A stretch of DNA of 64,000 nt from Pontibacter rufus (GTDB lineage Bacteria; Bacteroidota; Bacteroidia; Cytophagales; Hymenobacteraceae): the NCBI RefSeq assembly GCF_015694705.1, contig NZ_JADQDR010000001.1:806001-870000 (forward strand), in the 5' to 3' direction. The notes below the pieces were generated by a model. That model was not told where the DNA came from and ran no database searches. It worked only from the letters and a program-made list of their open reading frames with translations. The position numbers were made by a program, and so were the translations under genes. Numbering within the stretch: position 1 is the first letter of the stretch; each line of letters opens with the position of its first letter. Below are positions 8,874 through 18,704 of this stretch, in pieces.

Positions 8874-9503
8874 TTATTTGGTATTAAACTGGTTCATGGT
8901 CCGCTCCAGGCCAATGGTGCCGAAAGCAAGCGCCGCTTCAGCTGCTTTTTCGATGAGCGTCTGCAGTTCTATCTGCTCGTCAGGCGTAAACTTGCTGAGT
9001 ACGTAATCCACCTGCTTGCCTTTGTGAAAGTCGTCGCCAACGCCGAAGCGCAGGCGCGGGTAGTTGTTGTGGCCCAGCGTCTGTTCGATGTGTTTCAGGC
9101 CGTTGTGGCCGCCGGCGCTGCCTTTAGACCGGATGCGGATCTTGCCAAACGGAAGTGCCAGGTCGTCGGTAATAACCAGCATTTGCTCGGGCGGCAGCTT
9201 TAGGGTATTCAGGTAATGACCAGCTGCTTTGCCGCTCAGGTTCATGTAGGTGGTGGGTTTTACCAGCACATAAGTACGGCCTTTGCTCTTGATTTCCGTT
9301 ACAAACGCATGGCGGCTTACCTCAAAGTTGCTCTCATACTTGCGGGCCAGGTAGTCCAGCACCATAAAGCCGATGTTGTGGCGGGTATCCGCATATTCGG
9401 GACCGATGTTGCCGAGCCCCATAATCAGGTATTTCATACTTGTATCTTCCAGGACCGGAGGCGCTGCAGAAAGCCCCAGCCACTGTTTTATAGTTTTCAG
9501 CAT
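8874..9503 (-). CDS. pth: Peptidyl-tRNA hydrolase
   Basis: The enzyme frees tRNA from peptidyl-tRNAs that drop off the ribosome. The family core starts at residue 23 (MKYLIMGLGNIGPEYADTR) and contains the conserved Asn (GLGN), the catalytic His (TRHNIGF), the Asp (DDLALPFG) and GGHNGLKHIE. The first 22 residues (MLKTIKQWLGLSAAPPVLED) form an amphipathic helix plus linker that is absent from most Pth proteins. If they are not translated, the start moves to 9437 and the protein has 187 residues, the usual length. I keep the longer form because the extension looks protein-like. Confidence 0.93.
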   Translation of the reverse strand: MLKTIKQWLGLSAAPPVLEDTSMKYLIMGLGNIGPEYADTRHNIGFMVLDYLARKYESNFEVSRHAFVTEIKSKGRTYVLVKPTTYMNLSGKAAGHYLNTLKLPPEQMLVITDDLALPFGKIRIRSKGSAGGHNGLKHIEQTLGHNNYPRLRFGVGDDFHKGKQVDYVLSKFTPDEQIELQTLIEKAAEAALAFGTIGLERTMNQFNTK

Positions 9504-9505
9504 TA

Positions 9506-9597
9506 GTTAAGACTTTAGACGCTAGACGTTAGATTTTTTGATCAGACCAGAAACTACAATCTAGCATCTAATATCTAAAGTATAATGTCTAAAAGTA
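9506..9597. repeat. Word-iterated intergenic hairpin (TAGACGTTAGA type)
   Basis: The pth/rplY gap is filled by repeats of TTAGACGCTAGACGTTAG on one side and their rough complements (ATCTAGCATCTAATATC) on the other, giving a long imperfect hairpin. Confidence 0.55.
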
Positions 9598-9635
9598 AAA
9601 AATCCTGCCCTGCATGGTGGCAGGACAGGATTTGA
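9598..9635 (-). terminator. Terminator hairpin of rplY
   Basis: AAATCCTG ... CAGGATTT forms the outer stem with an inner CCTGC/GCAGG stem, followed on the minus strand by TTTTTAC. It lies 25 bp after the rplY stop. Confidence 0.7.
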
Positions 9636-9656
9636 TAAGTAAAGCAGTGCTTCAGC

Positions 9657-10241
9657 TTATTTTTTGCCACGGGCTTCTTCCGTTTGTGCGCTCTTAAGGG
9701 CACGCGGAATGGTAACAGTTGCTACCGGAGCCAGCGGGTTTGTCAGGATCTCGTAGTTGCCGGGTTTGATTTTGCCAACTTTGATTGACTTACCAAGCTC
9801 CAGATCCGAGATATTTACTTCTACATAATCCGGCAGGTTAGCAGGCAAAGCTTTTACTTTCAGCTTGCGCAGCTTTGTAACCAGCTTGCCACCGGCTATT
9901 ACGCCCGGAGAGTTGCCCACCATTTTTACCGGAATATCCAGTTTCACTTCTTTGCCTTCCTGCAGTTCCAGAAAGTCTACGTGCAGCAGCATTTCGTTTA
10001 CCGGATGAAATTGTGCATCCTGCAGTACTGCACGGTAATGCGTACCCTCTACGTTCAGGTCTACTTCGTATACTTCCGGCGAATAAATCAGGTCTCTGAA
10101 CAGGATAGCCGGCGCATAGAAATGCACTTGATGACCGGCGCCATACAATACACCTGGCACAAAAGACTCATTGCGCAGCTCTTTGGACTGCTGTTTACCG
10201 AGATTTGCTCTTTTAAACCCTATAATCTCTAAAGTTTTCAT
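9657..10241 (-). CDS. rplY: 50S ribosomal protein L25, long (CTC/TL5) form
   Basis: A 194-residue 5S-rRNA-binding ribosomal protein of the long form. The N-terminal L25 domain is seen in RANLGKQQSKELRNESFVPG and VLYGAGHQVHFYAP. The C-terminal TL5 domain contains LHVDFLELQEGKEVKLDIPV and NLPDYVEVNISDLELGKSI. It binds 5S rRNA in the large subunit. It lies downstream of prs, the usual bacterial neighbour, separated by a word-iterated hairpin, so they may or may not share a transcript. Confidence 0.95.
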   Translation of the reverse strand: MKTLEIIGFKRANLGKQQSKELRNESFVPGVLYGAGHQVHFYAPAILFRDLIYSPEVYEVDLNVEGTHYRAVLQDAQFHPVNEMLLHVDFLELQEGKEVKLDIPVKMVGNSPGVIAGGKLVTKLRKLKVKALPANLPDYVEVNISDLELGKSIKVGKIKPGNYEILTNPLAPVATVTIPRALKSAQTEEARGKK

Positions 10242-10284
10242 AAAATGAATTTGTTAAAATATATCGCTACTAAAGTATAGCCGT

Positions 10285-10374
10285 TTTTGGTTGATCGTTA
10301 TTCGTTGCTCGTTTATAGTATTTCGTTTTTCGTTTTAGTGTGTCGTATCCAGCATTCGAAAAACGAGCAACGAT
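10285..10374. repeat. Word-iterated intergenic hairpin (CGTTGCTCGTTT type)
   Basis: ATCGTTATTCGTTGCTCG near 10292 is mirrored by ACGAGCAACGATATT near 10363, with further iterations of TTCGTTTTTCGTTTT between. It occupies the prs/rplY gap. Confidence 0.55.
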
Positions 10375-10375
10375 A

Positions 10376-11305
10376 TTAAATAAACAGCGAGCTGATCGAC
10401 TCGTGGGTAACCACGTTGTTGATGGCCCTTGCAAACAGGTCGGCAAAAGACAGCACCTTTATTTTCGGGCTGTCCTGCCTTAGCGGAACTGTGTCTGACA
10501 CAACAAGTTCTTTCAGCACAGAGTTCTCTATGCGCTCGTAAGCCGGCCCCGACAGCACGGGGTGCGTGGCAATGGCCCGCACCGATTTTGCGCCTTTCTC
10601 TGTTAATAGCTCAGCTGCTTTGGTGATAGTACCTGCCGTATCTACCATGTCATCTACCAGCACCACGTCCATGCCTTCCACATCGCCGATTACCTGCATA
10701 GAGGCAATTTCGTTGGCGCGCTTGCGGTGCTTGTCGCAAACCACCATTTCAGCGCCGAAGTTCTTGGCAAAAGCCCTTGTCCTGACCACACCGCCTACGT
10801 CCGGCGAAGCGAAAATAAGGTCACTGCCCAGGTTAAGGCTGCGCAGATAGGGCACAAAAATAGCTGAGCCATCCAGGTGATCTACCGGAATATCAAAAAA
10901 GCCCTGTATCTGGCCGGCGTGCAAATCGCAGGTCATCAGGCGATCGGTGCCTACCGACTGAATGGCATTGGCCACCACTTTAGCGCCTATTGATACGCGC
11001 GGCTTGTCTTTCCTATCCTGGCGGGCATAGCCATAGTAAGGCATTACCACAATTACTTTGTGTGCCGAGGCACGCTTGGCGGCATCCACCAGCAGCAGCA
11101 ACTCCATCAGGTTGTCGGCCGGCGGAAAGGTAGACAGCACAATAAAAACTTCTGCCCCGCGCACCGATTCGTTATAGTGTACGCCAATTTCGCCGTCGCT
11201 GAAACGAGAGATGGTCAGGTCGCCCAGCTTGGTGCCATAGGCGGCAGCTATTTTTTCAGCTAAGTACTGCGATTCGGAACCAGAGAATATTTTTACCTGT
11301 GGCAT
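10376..11305 (-). CDS. prs: Ribose-phosphate pyrophosphokinase (PRPP synthetase)
   Basis: It makes PRPP from ribose-5-phosphate and ATP, feeding purine, pyrimidine, NAD, His and Trp synthesis. It has 309 residues, the normal length. The ATP-binding region holds PYYGYARQDRKDKPR, the divalent-metal signature is DLHAGQIQGFFDIPVDHL, and the PRPP loop is VVLVDDMVDTAGT (about 214-226). The start ATG gives MPQVKIFSG. It is in the same direction as rplY and transcribed before it. Confidence 0.97.
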   Translation of the reverse strand: MPQVKIFSGSESQYLAEKIAAAYGTKLGDLTISRFSDGEIGVHYNESVRGAEVFIVLSTFPPADNLMELLLLVDAAKRASAHKVIVVMPYYGYARQDRKDKPRVSIGAKVVANAIQSVGTDRLMTCDLHAGQIQGFFDIPVDHLDGSAIFVPYLRSLNLGSDLIFASPDVGGVVRTRAFAKNFGAEMVVCDKHRKRANEIASMQVIGDVEGMDVVLVDDMVDTAGTITKAAELLTEKGAKSVRAIATHPVLSGPAYERIENSVLKELVVSDTVPLRQDSPKIKVLSFADLFARAINNVVTHESISSLFI

Positions 11306-11472
11306 AAGGATGCTAAAAGCTAACGGTTGAGGTTTGGATTTAGGTTGCTATGCCTGCAAAGCTACCAAAAAATCGTGTACCCGGCACCACATATTTCTGA
11401 TTTTAAATCAGTTAGATTGTCTTATATAAACAAAAAAGAACAACCTGCGGATGGCAAGCTGTTCTTTTCAAG

Positions 11473-11545
11473 TTGTCCGACCAGGGCTCGAACCTGGACT
11501 CTTCTGAACCAAAATCAGACGTGTTGCCAGTTACACCATCGGACA
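11473..11545 (-). tRNA. tRNA-Gln (anticodon TTG)
   Basis: The minus strand folds into a 73-nt cloverleaf. The acceptor stem is TGTCCGA/TCGGACA with discriminator A, the anticodon stem is TCTGA/TCAGA with loop TTTTGGT (anticodon TTG), and the T arm is CCAGG TTCGAGC CCTGG. CCA is not encoded. It reads CAA and CAG glutamine codons by wobble and stands alone between purL and prs. Confidence 0.95.
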
Positions 11546-11655
11546 AGTTACCTACTAAACTACTGGGTGGAAGCCCCTTCGTTTTTCGGTGATGCAAAGA
11601 TAGAGAGACGTTTTTAAACTGCAAACAATTGAATAAAATATTTTTGTAACATTAG

Positions 11656-13869
11656 TTATTCCAAAATCTGCTCCAGCGCCGTGTCATAGTGCTTTTTGGC
11701 TACTGAAATACCATGGAAAAGCACTCCGTCGATGTGGCAGTCGTGGCGGGTTACGACACCTAATTTTTTGAAAGTCACCTGTTTATTTTGCAGCGCTTTT
11801 TCAAAGGCTTCCTGCTTTCCGGGAGCAACCGAAACGACGATGCGGCTCTGACTCTCGCCAAACAAATACGCATCCTTCCTGTAGTTTTTGTCAGTTTCCA
11901 CGTCAAAACCCAGCTCGTTCGGCATCGCAGATTCCAGCAGCGTGATGTATAGACCACCATCGGCCACATCGTGGGCCGACTGGATGAGCTTATCTGCAAT
12001 CAGTTCTTTTACTGCCGCCTGCACATTCAGTTCCGACTCCATGTTAAAGTATGGGGCAGGGGAGAGCTTTACGTTGTGATAAGAATAAAGATACTCTGAA
12101 GAGGCGATGTCGTTCTGCGCTTCTCCTAACATATAAATCGCGTCGCCAGCCTGCTGAAAAGCAAGAGTCATCTTGTTGTCTTTTTTCTCCATGATGCCCA
12201 GCATACCGATAGTTGGCGTCGGGAACACAGGGCCCTCATCCGAAGACTGGTTGTAGAAGCTCACATTTCCGCCTGTTACGGGTGTTCCCAGGGCTTCGCA
12301 GGCCTTTTTCATACCTTTAATAGCGCCCACAAACTGCCAGTATACTTCCGGTACGTAAGGGTTGCCGAAATTGAGGCAGTTGGTGATGGCTACAGGTTCA
12401 CCGCCGGCGCACACAATGTTGCGGGCAGCCTCGGCTACGGCAATAGCGCAGCCCTGCTCGGGGTCGGCGTGCACGTAGCGGCTGTTGCAATCCACGGTAA
12501 CAACGATGGATTTGTCGGTGCCTTTTACTTTTACAACAGCGGCATCGGCTGGTGCGTTGGTGCTCATGGTGGCCGTACCTACCATCGAGTCGTACTGGCG
12601 GTATACCCAGCGTTTGGAGGCGATGTTGGGGTGCGTGGCCAGAAACTCCGCTACAGCCTGTAAATCTTCAGGCTCCTCTACCTCGTCGATATTAAATTTT
12701 TTAGCCTCGGAAAAGTAAGCCGGTTCGCGGTACTCGCGGTGATACACCGGTGCGCCGCCGCCCAGCACCAGGTCATTGGCAGGCACCTCGGCCACCAGTT
12801 CGCCATTCTGGTAATAGCGCAGCTGGCCGCCTTCCGTTACCACGCCTATCTGCTCGCAGTATAAATCCCACTTGTCGCAGATATCTTTTATGGTTTGTTC
12901 CGCGCCTTTTTTCATCACGATCAGCATGCGCTCCTGGCTCTCTGAAAGCAGGATTTCGAAGGGCACCATGTTGGCCTGGCGCATCGGTACTTTGTCAAGC
13001 CAGATGTCCATGCCGTGTTCGCCTTTGGCGCTCATTTCGGAAGTAGAGCACGTAATACCGGCAGCGCCCATGTCCTGGATGCCTATCAAATCGCCGGACT
13101 GTATGATTTCCAGTGAAGCCTCTAACAGCAGTTTCTCCTGAAAAGGATCGCCTACCTGCACCGATGGCAAATCGTTTACAGAATCTTCGGTGATGTCTTT
13201 AGACGCAAATGCAGCGCCATGTATACCATCCTTGCCTGTAGCAGAACCTACAATAAACACCGGGTTGCCGGCGCCGTAAGAAGTCGCGCTGGCTGTTTGC
13301 CCCACTTTTACAATACCTGCCGAAAAAGCATTTACCAGCGGGTTGATATTGTAGCACTCATCAAAGAAAAGCTCGCCACCTACCGTAGGTATACCGAAAG
13401 CATTGCCATAGTCGCCGATGCCTTTTACTACGCCTCTTAACAAACGCTGTGTTTTTTCAGAGTGTATATTGCCGAAGCGGAGCGAATTGAGCTGCGCAAT
13501 GGGGCGGGCGCCCATCGTAAAAATATCGCGGTTTATGCCGCCCACGCCGGTGGCAGCGCCCTGGTAAGGCTCGATGGCTGACGGGTGGTTGTGTGATTCT
13601 ATCTTAAAGCTGCAGGCATAGCCATCGCCGATATCGACCAAACCGGCATTTTCTTCACCGGCCTCAGCCAAAATACGCGGCGAGGACTTGGGCAGGGTTT
13701 TCAGCCAGACGATTGAATTTTTATAGGAGCAGTGCTCTGACCACATCACCGAAAAGATACTAAGTTCGGTGAAGTTAGGTGTGCGCCCCAGAATTTGTTT
13801 GATACGCTCGAATTCCTCTTCCAGAAGACCGAGCTTCCGGGCTGTTTCTACGGTAGTATGTTGTTCCAC
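11656..13869 (-). CDS. purL: Phosphoribosylformylglycinamidine synthase, small-type PurL
   Basis: Fourth step of purine synthesis, converting FGAR, Gln and ATP to FGAM, with PurS and PurQ as partners. The length (737 residues) and the content ([44 protein letters not shown]) fit the Bacillus-like small PurL lacking the glutaminase domain. I place the start at a GTG (13869; [15 protein letters not shown]). A longer frame to a TTG at 13899 would begin inside the promoter box at 13897-13904. Monocistronic here. Confidence 0.93.
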   Translation of the reverse strand: MEQHTTVETARKLGLLEEEFERIKQILGRTPNFTELSIFSVMWSEHCSYKNSIVWLKTLPKSSPRILAEAGEENAGLVDIGDGYACSFKIESHNHPSAIEPYQGAATGVGGINRDIFTMGARPIAQLNSLRFGNIHSEKTQRLLRGVVKGIGDYGNAFGIPTVGGELFFDECYNINPLVNAFSAGIVKVGQTASATSYGAGNPVFIVGSATGKDGIHGAAFASKDITEDSVNDLPSVQVGDPFQEKLLLEASLEIIQSGDLIGIQDMGAAGITCSTSEMSAKGEHGMDIWLDKVPMRQANMVPFEILLSESQERMLIVMKKGAEQTIKDICDKWDLYCEQIGVVTEGGQLRYYQNGELVAEVPANDLVLGGGAPVYHREYREPAYFSEAKKFNIDEVEEPEDLQAVAEFLATHPNIASKRWVYRQYDSMVGTATMSTNAPADAAVVKVKGTDKSIVVTVDCNSRYVHADPEQGCAIAVAEAARNIVCAGGEPVAITNCLNFGNPYVPEVYWQFVGAIKGMKKACEALGTPVTGGNVSFYNQSSDEGPVFPTPTIGMLGIMEKKDNKMTLAFQQAGDAIYMLGEAQNDIASSEYLYSYHNVKLSPAPYFNMESELNVQAAVKELIADKLIQSAHDVADGGLYITLLESAMPNELGFDVETDKNYRKDAYLFGESQSRIVVSVAPGKQEAFEKALQNKQVTFKKLGVVTRHDCHIDGVLFHGISVAKKHYDTALEQILE

Positions 13870-13896
13870 GTTTGTCTGGCTTTTGTAATGGATGAA

Positions 13897-13904
13897 CAAA
13901 AGTA
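13897..13904 (-). promoter_or_regulatory. Bacteroidota -7 box of purL
   Basis: TACTTTTG on the minus strand, 27 nt before the proposed GTG start. It argues against any start upstream of that GTG. Confidence 0.6.
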
Positions 13905-13964
13905 AGAATTTATACTTTAAGGTACAGCCGGCGGTGCTGATTTTAGCAAAAGCAGGTATAAGTG

Positions 13965-14062
13965 GATTTGAATAATTGAAGATGTATAAATTTGAAGATA
14001 AGGGACTGCTGTTTCTGTCTTTACTAAAAGGAAAATCGCCGTTTTAATTTATCTTCCTGCTT
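13965..14062. repeat. Intergenic repeat, copy 1 (AAATTTGAAGAT / TTATCTTCCTGC type)
   Basis: TGTATAAATTTGAAGATAAG near 13982 and GTTTTAATTTATCTTCCTGC near 14042 are partial inverted arms. The same pair in the same order occurs at 19843-19938 (GTGTAAATTTGAAGATG and TTAATTTGTCTTCCTGC). Confidence 0.55.
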
Positions 14063-14163
14063 AATATGGGCATGTTCTGAGAACTTTGCTTCTTTTTATA
14101 CCTGAAGCCTGACACCTGCCGGCTGTTTATGCGTAAAGAAGTGGCAACACTTTTCTTTTTGCC

Positions 14164-14394
14164 ATGCCAGTAACAACAGTTAACCCCAATGTAGTAACCA
14201 CCACCTGTGGCCGCCAGTTAGATTTAAGTACCACCACATTGGTGATGGAACGTTCCAACAGCCTGTTCAGCTACAACATTCATAAGTTAGAAACGGGGGA
14301 GTACGTAATAGTGGAGAAGTTTTACGCCAATCCCTTTAACAACAGGTATATTCTGCTGAATGATGAGCAGATTGAATTACTCAAGAACTTATAA
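14164..14394 (+). CDS. Small hypothetical protein
   Basis: A 76-residue soluble protein (MPVTTVNPNVVTTTCGRQLD ... LNDEQIELLKNL), rich in Thr, Asn and Val at the N-terminus and ending in a short acidic helix. No signal peptide or membrane segment is present and no family is recognised. It precedes another small co-directional gene at 14463. Codon usage looks ordinary, so I accept it with moderate confidence. Confidence 0.5.
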   Translation: MPVTTVNPNVVTTTCGRQLDLSTTTLVMERSNSLFSYNIHKLETGEYVIVEKFYANPFNNRYILLNDEQIELLKNL

Positions 14395-14462
14395 CCCCTA
14401 AAGAACAACACTTCGCGTATTCTCTGAAGTATAAATAAGTAAACACCGTAGAGACAGTAGTA

Positions 14463-14690
14463 ATGCGATCTGGTGCGCCCATCCGCAATGTGGAGGATTT
14501 GCAATTGACCGGCAAGAGCTGGAATACCACTTCAGCGGAAAACTATATAGGTTTTGATAATATATCTGTTCCATTCAAAGGAATGGTGTGTTTTAAAGCC
14601 GCCAATAAAATGAACACGGCGGTGTATGACAGGGAAGTGTGGTTTGTGGTGGATGAGCCCGGCAAATGGACGCTCAGAATTGATATATAA
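14463..14690 (+). CDS. Small hypothetical protein
   Basis: A 75-residue soluble protein (MRSGAPIRNVEDLQLTGKSW ... VVDEPGKWTLRIDI) with alternating polar and hydrophobic residues, which suggests a beta-rich fold. There is no signal peptide. It lies 68 bp after the gene at 14164-14394 in the same direction and may form a small operon with it. No function is assigned. Confidence 0.4.
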   Translation: MRSGAPIRNVEDLQLTGKSWNTTSAENYIGFDNISVPFKGMVCFKAANKMNTAVYDREVWFVVDEPGKWTLRIDI

Positions 14691-14921
14691 AGTAAGGATA
14701 TCCGGTGCTTACAAGTATAATGCACGCCTGCGCATCATATAAGTATAGGATAGTAAATGCTGCCGCATAAGGAGTGCGGCTTCACAGGTATAAACGCTTG
14801 CTTACCAGATACTCCTGTTGCACCTATAACCAACCAGGTATAATTTTTTCCATTCCGCGCCTCAGATCCGTTAAGGTTAAAAGTTTTTGCAGTGCCGCAA
14901 GGTTTTAACGGATTTATACAT

Positions 14922-14929
14922 TAGTTTTG
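14922..14929 (+). promoter_or_regulatory. Bacteroidota -7 box of atpD
   Basis: TAGTTTTG matches TAnnTTTG, 46 nt before the atpD ATG. Confidence 0.6.
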
Positions 14930-14942
14930 CACCCTGAAATAA

Positions 14943-16481
<1,539 letters not shown>

Positions 16482-16494
16482 TTTGAATTAGTTC

Positions 16495-16572
16495 CGAGTT
16501 AAGAATTCCGGGTTCCGAGTTGGTTTTATCCTTACTACAAACCCGGAACCCGGAACCCGGAACTCATAACTC
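16495..16572. repeat. Word-iterated hairpin between atpD and atpC (GGAACCC type)
   Basis: AGAATTCCGGGTTCCGAGTT on the left is mirrored by three tandem copies of CCCGGAA on the right, ending CCCGGAACTC. The hairpin sits inside the atpD-atpC transcript and could affect RNA stability or subunit ratio. Confidence 0.6.
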
Positions 16573-16824
16573 ATGAAGATGTATTTAGAGATAATCACTC
16601 CTGATAAAAAGGTTTTTGCCGGAGAAGTGGAGGCTGCACAGTTTCCCGGAACCAATGGTTCTTTTGAAGTGCTGAACAGCCACGCGCCCCTGATTAGCAC
16701 CATGGAGCGAGGCAGCATCCGTCTTACAACCAGCAACGGGCAAGAATTTTTTACCGTTGACGGTGGCGTGGTAGAAGTGCTGAACAATAAGATTATTGTA
16801 CTGGCCGAGTCTGTGCTGGCGTAA
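16573..16824 (+). CDS. atpC: F1Fo ATP synthase subunit epsilon, short form
   Basis: An 83-residue epsilon subunit containing only the N-terminal beta-sandwich (LEIITPDKKVFAGEVEAAQF, PGTNGSFEVLNSHAPLIST, FTVDGGVVEVLNNKIIVLAE). The C-terminal helical hairpin, which inhibits the enzyme in many bacteria, is absent. The frame ends cleanly in TAA and short epsilons are known in Bacteroidota, so this is not a truncation artefact. The start ATG is at 16573 (MKMYLEIIT) and a second ATG is two codons in. Confidence 0.93.
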   Translation: MKMYLEIITPDKKVFAGEVEAAQFPGTNGSFEVLNSHAPLISTMERGSIRLTTSNGQEFFTVDGGVVEVLNNKIIVLAESVLA

Positions 16825-16843
16825 CAACCCTTTTTAAAGTATA

Positions 16844-16888
16844 AACAGCAGCGCCTTCTGTTCCTTGTGAGCAGAAGGCGCTGCTGTT
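16844..16888 (+). terminator. Rho-independent terminator of atpDC
   Basis: A perfect 17-bp stem (16844-16860 with 16872-16888, AACAGCAGCGCCTTCTG and its complement), 20 nt past atpC. Confidence 0.85.
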
Positions 16889-17006
16889 CTTGCGGGAAAG
16901 GTTTTATGTTTGTGGTTGGCGAGGGTTTTATTAGATAGCTCGTTATGGCTGATATCGCAAAATGCTGATTAGAAGCCAGGGGCAAAACCAGGCGGATGAA
17001 GATATA

Positions 17007-17324
17007 TTAGGCTGCGTTAATATTAATATCTATGCCATACTTAAGAATTTCATTTACCACAGGATTTGTCCTGTTAAAATCATGAGAGTCGAAGGGATGT
17101 GGTTCAATTCTTAAATCAATCTGGCGCCTGAGTTTCATTAACTCAATCTGTGTATCAATTATGTCGTTTACGTGTCTTAGTATTATCGCAACATCTATAT
17201 CACTGTCATCATGATTTGTACCCTTTGCATAACTGCCGAATAATATAGCACGCTGTATATCAAATTTGTTCTTAAGAGAATCAACATATTTTCTTGTTAT
17301 TTCAATTGCCTGTCCTTTATCCAT
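17007..17324 (-). CDS. MNT-type nucleotidyltransferase antitoxin (MntA-like)
   Basis: A 105-residue minimal nucleotidyltransferase. The signature GSYAKG (31-36) is followed by DSDIDVAI (41-48), the GS...DxD active site, so catalysis looks possible. In the HEPN/MNT pairs of the HepT-MntA type, the MNT protein AMPylates and silences the HEPN toxin. The gene overlaps the HEPN gene in front by 28 bp, so they are translationally coupled. It is AT-rich compared with atpD. The stop codon lies in GCCTAAT, close to the core GCCTAAC of the neighbouring inverted repeat. Confidence 0.85.
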   Translation of the reverse strand: MDKGQAIEITRKYVDSLKNKFDIQRAILFGSYAKGTNHDDSDIDVAIILRHVNDIIDTQIELMKLRRQIDLRIEPHPFDSHDFNRTNPVVNEILKYGIDININAA

Positions 17325-17701
17325 GAACGTAGATTTAGAATTTTATCAATCCATTCTTTAGTATATTCTGGTGTACACTTTTTGTAAAAGGCTTGTTTGT
17401 AACTGTCATACCTTGCATTAATATTGAAAGCTGTAATTGTATCAAGCCAATCCAACTGTTCATCTGAAAATTCTAAGTCCGAAAGGCTAGCCAATTTAGT
17501 CAAACCATGAGTAAAAGGTGCATGATCACTTCTTGCTTTTACTATTGAGGCTTTAATTAACTTCTCTATTACAATATGCCCAATAAACAATGACCAGTTA
17601 TAATCTTTGGATTCATACATGTGCATCATTGTTTCACAGTCTTTATCAGAACTATCGATCCAGTGTCTAAATATTTTGTCTATATCAATATTATCAGCCA
17701 T
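17297..17701 (-). CDS. HEPN-domain toxin (HepT-like)
   Basis: A 134-residue helical protein with the HEPN look: KDYNWSLFIGHIVIEKLIKA for the central helix pair, HAPFTHGLTKLASLSDL for the connecting loop and NINARYDSYKQAFYK at the end. HEPN proteins are usually RNases. The classical Rx4-6H is not clean here (R57 followed by H60 and H65), so activity is unproven. The partner MNT gene follows with overlap. It lies about 70 bp downstream of the attC-like inverted repeat, the position expected for the next cassette. Confidence 0.8.
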   Translation of the reverse strand: MADNIDIDKIFRHWIDSSDKDCETMMHMYESKDYNWSLFIGHIVIEKLIKASIVKARSDHAPFTHGLTKLASLSDLEFSDEQLDWLDTITAFNINARYDSYKQAFYKKCTPEYTKEWIDKILNLRSWIKDRQLK

Positions 17702-17771
17702 GCGAGTATCTACAATTACAAAGATAAGCTATTTATAGATCGGTTAAAGTCTGCAAAGTGCTTCATAGGGT

Positions 17772-17841
17772 TGCCTAACGTCTAATATAAAAAGCGGCGA
17801 GGCCGTCGGCCGAAGCTGATTTTTATATTAGACGTTAGGCA
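17772..17841. repeat. 70-nt perfect inverted repeat with attC-like ends
   Basis: 22-bp arms (17772-17793 and 17820-17841) are exact reverse complements around a 26-nt spacer that holds the smaller hairpin GGCCGTCGGCC. On the minus strand it begins GCCTAAC (RYYYAAC) and ends GTTAGGC (GTTRRRY), the core ends of integron attC sites. The upstream gene's last Ala codon (GCC) and stop (TAA) lie inside the first core. A terminator is unlikely because no T-run follows. Unlike classical attC, the arms lack unpaired bases. Confidence 0.85.
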
Positions 17842-18401
17842 TTGAAATTTTTATTTTTAAATTTCAACTTTTTAAGAATCTCTATATCCTCTTTTAATTC
17901 AGGCAACTCTTGAATCAGTTTAGTTAAGTGCTCAACAATTGAGTAAGCTTCATTATAAATTTTATTTAATTCTTCATTTGAAATTATTTTAGAATCCTTA
18001 TCCGGATTTGACTCCTTAGGGATTGCTCCAGAAAGTTTAGTGCCAAAAATTTCTGTATCGGTTTGCCTTGTCCAGCAGTAATGAGCAAATGCGTTTCTTA
18101 GAACCCTAATTTGAGTGATTCTTTGAATGGCTTTTTTAATATCATCCACTTGAGCGGAAGAGATTATTTTGAAATCATAGCGACGGCGGTGAATATCAAG
18201 TGCATTTATAATTACATCCTGTAAGGCTGAAGCACTTAATTTGTCTGTGTAAGACCTGCCAAGGAATTCAGGAGTTATTAAAAGTCGGCTTGCGACAACT
18301 CCTAATAAAAATTCCATATTTGAGAACTCAACTACTATTTTTCCAATTATCAAAAATTGTTCATCCGTCAATTCGGCATACTTGGAGGAGTGGTTCAGCA
18401 T
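17835..18401 (-). CDS. HEPN-like all-helical accessory protein
   Basis: A 188-residue, predicted all-alpha, soluble protein. The segment QIRVLRNAFAHYCW carries RNxxxH (RNAFAH), the catalytic motif of HEPN-type RNases such as those in abortive-infection systems. The rest is rich in Lys/Glu helices (LTKLIQELPELKEDIEILKK). An RNA-targeting defence or toxin role is therefore plausible but inferred. The ATG follows a conserved upstream element by about 30 nt and the stop is inside the 17772-17841 inverted repeat. The gene is therefore boxed by two repeats, as a mobile gene cassette would be. Confidence 0.65.
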   Translation of the reverse strand: MLNHSSKYAELTDEQFLIIGKIVVEFSNMEFLLGVVASRLLITPEFLGRSYTDKLSASALQDVIINALDIHRRRYDFKIISSAQVDDIKKAIQRITQIRVLRNAFAHYCWTRQTDTEIFGTKLSGAIPKESNPDKDSKIISNEELNKIYNEAYSIVEHLTKLIQELPELKEDIEILKKLKFKNKNFNA

Positions 18402-18417
18402 TTTTATTATTATGACT

Positions 18418-18562
18418 AACTAACTTATTGCTTAACGTGAACATACGCTTACCAGCATTATGCTCGCATGTAAAACTGCATGTTTAACCTTCCCCTTCCC
18501 ATACTTATATCCGCAGCCTGCATAGTATACTTCATTGCTAATATAACGCATTTCTGAAGATT
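18418..18562 (-). repeat. Accessory-gene upstream element, copy B (~120 bp)
   Basis: Homologous to 1490-1634 (block positions are given there). Its 3' part, 18420-18453, also matches 49888-49921 at about 29 of 34 positions, including GTTAAGCAAYAAGTTAG. GTTAAGC fits the GTTRRRY core of integron sites. The element ends about 20 nt before the gene at 18401. Confidence 0.65.
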
Positions 18563-18704
18563 ATCGGCGGGCTGGTACTTTTCTTTGAAGTGTTTGAAGC
18601 TGCCGAACCATAAATTTTATAGCAAAACCACCGGATAAAAGTGCGCACAGGCTTCGGGATAACGAAAAGCTGCTTAACTTGAAGGCGCAATTATACTTTC
18701 TGTT

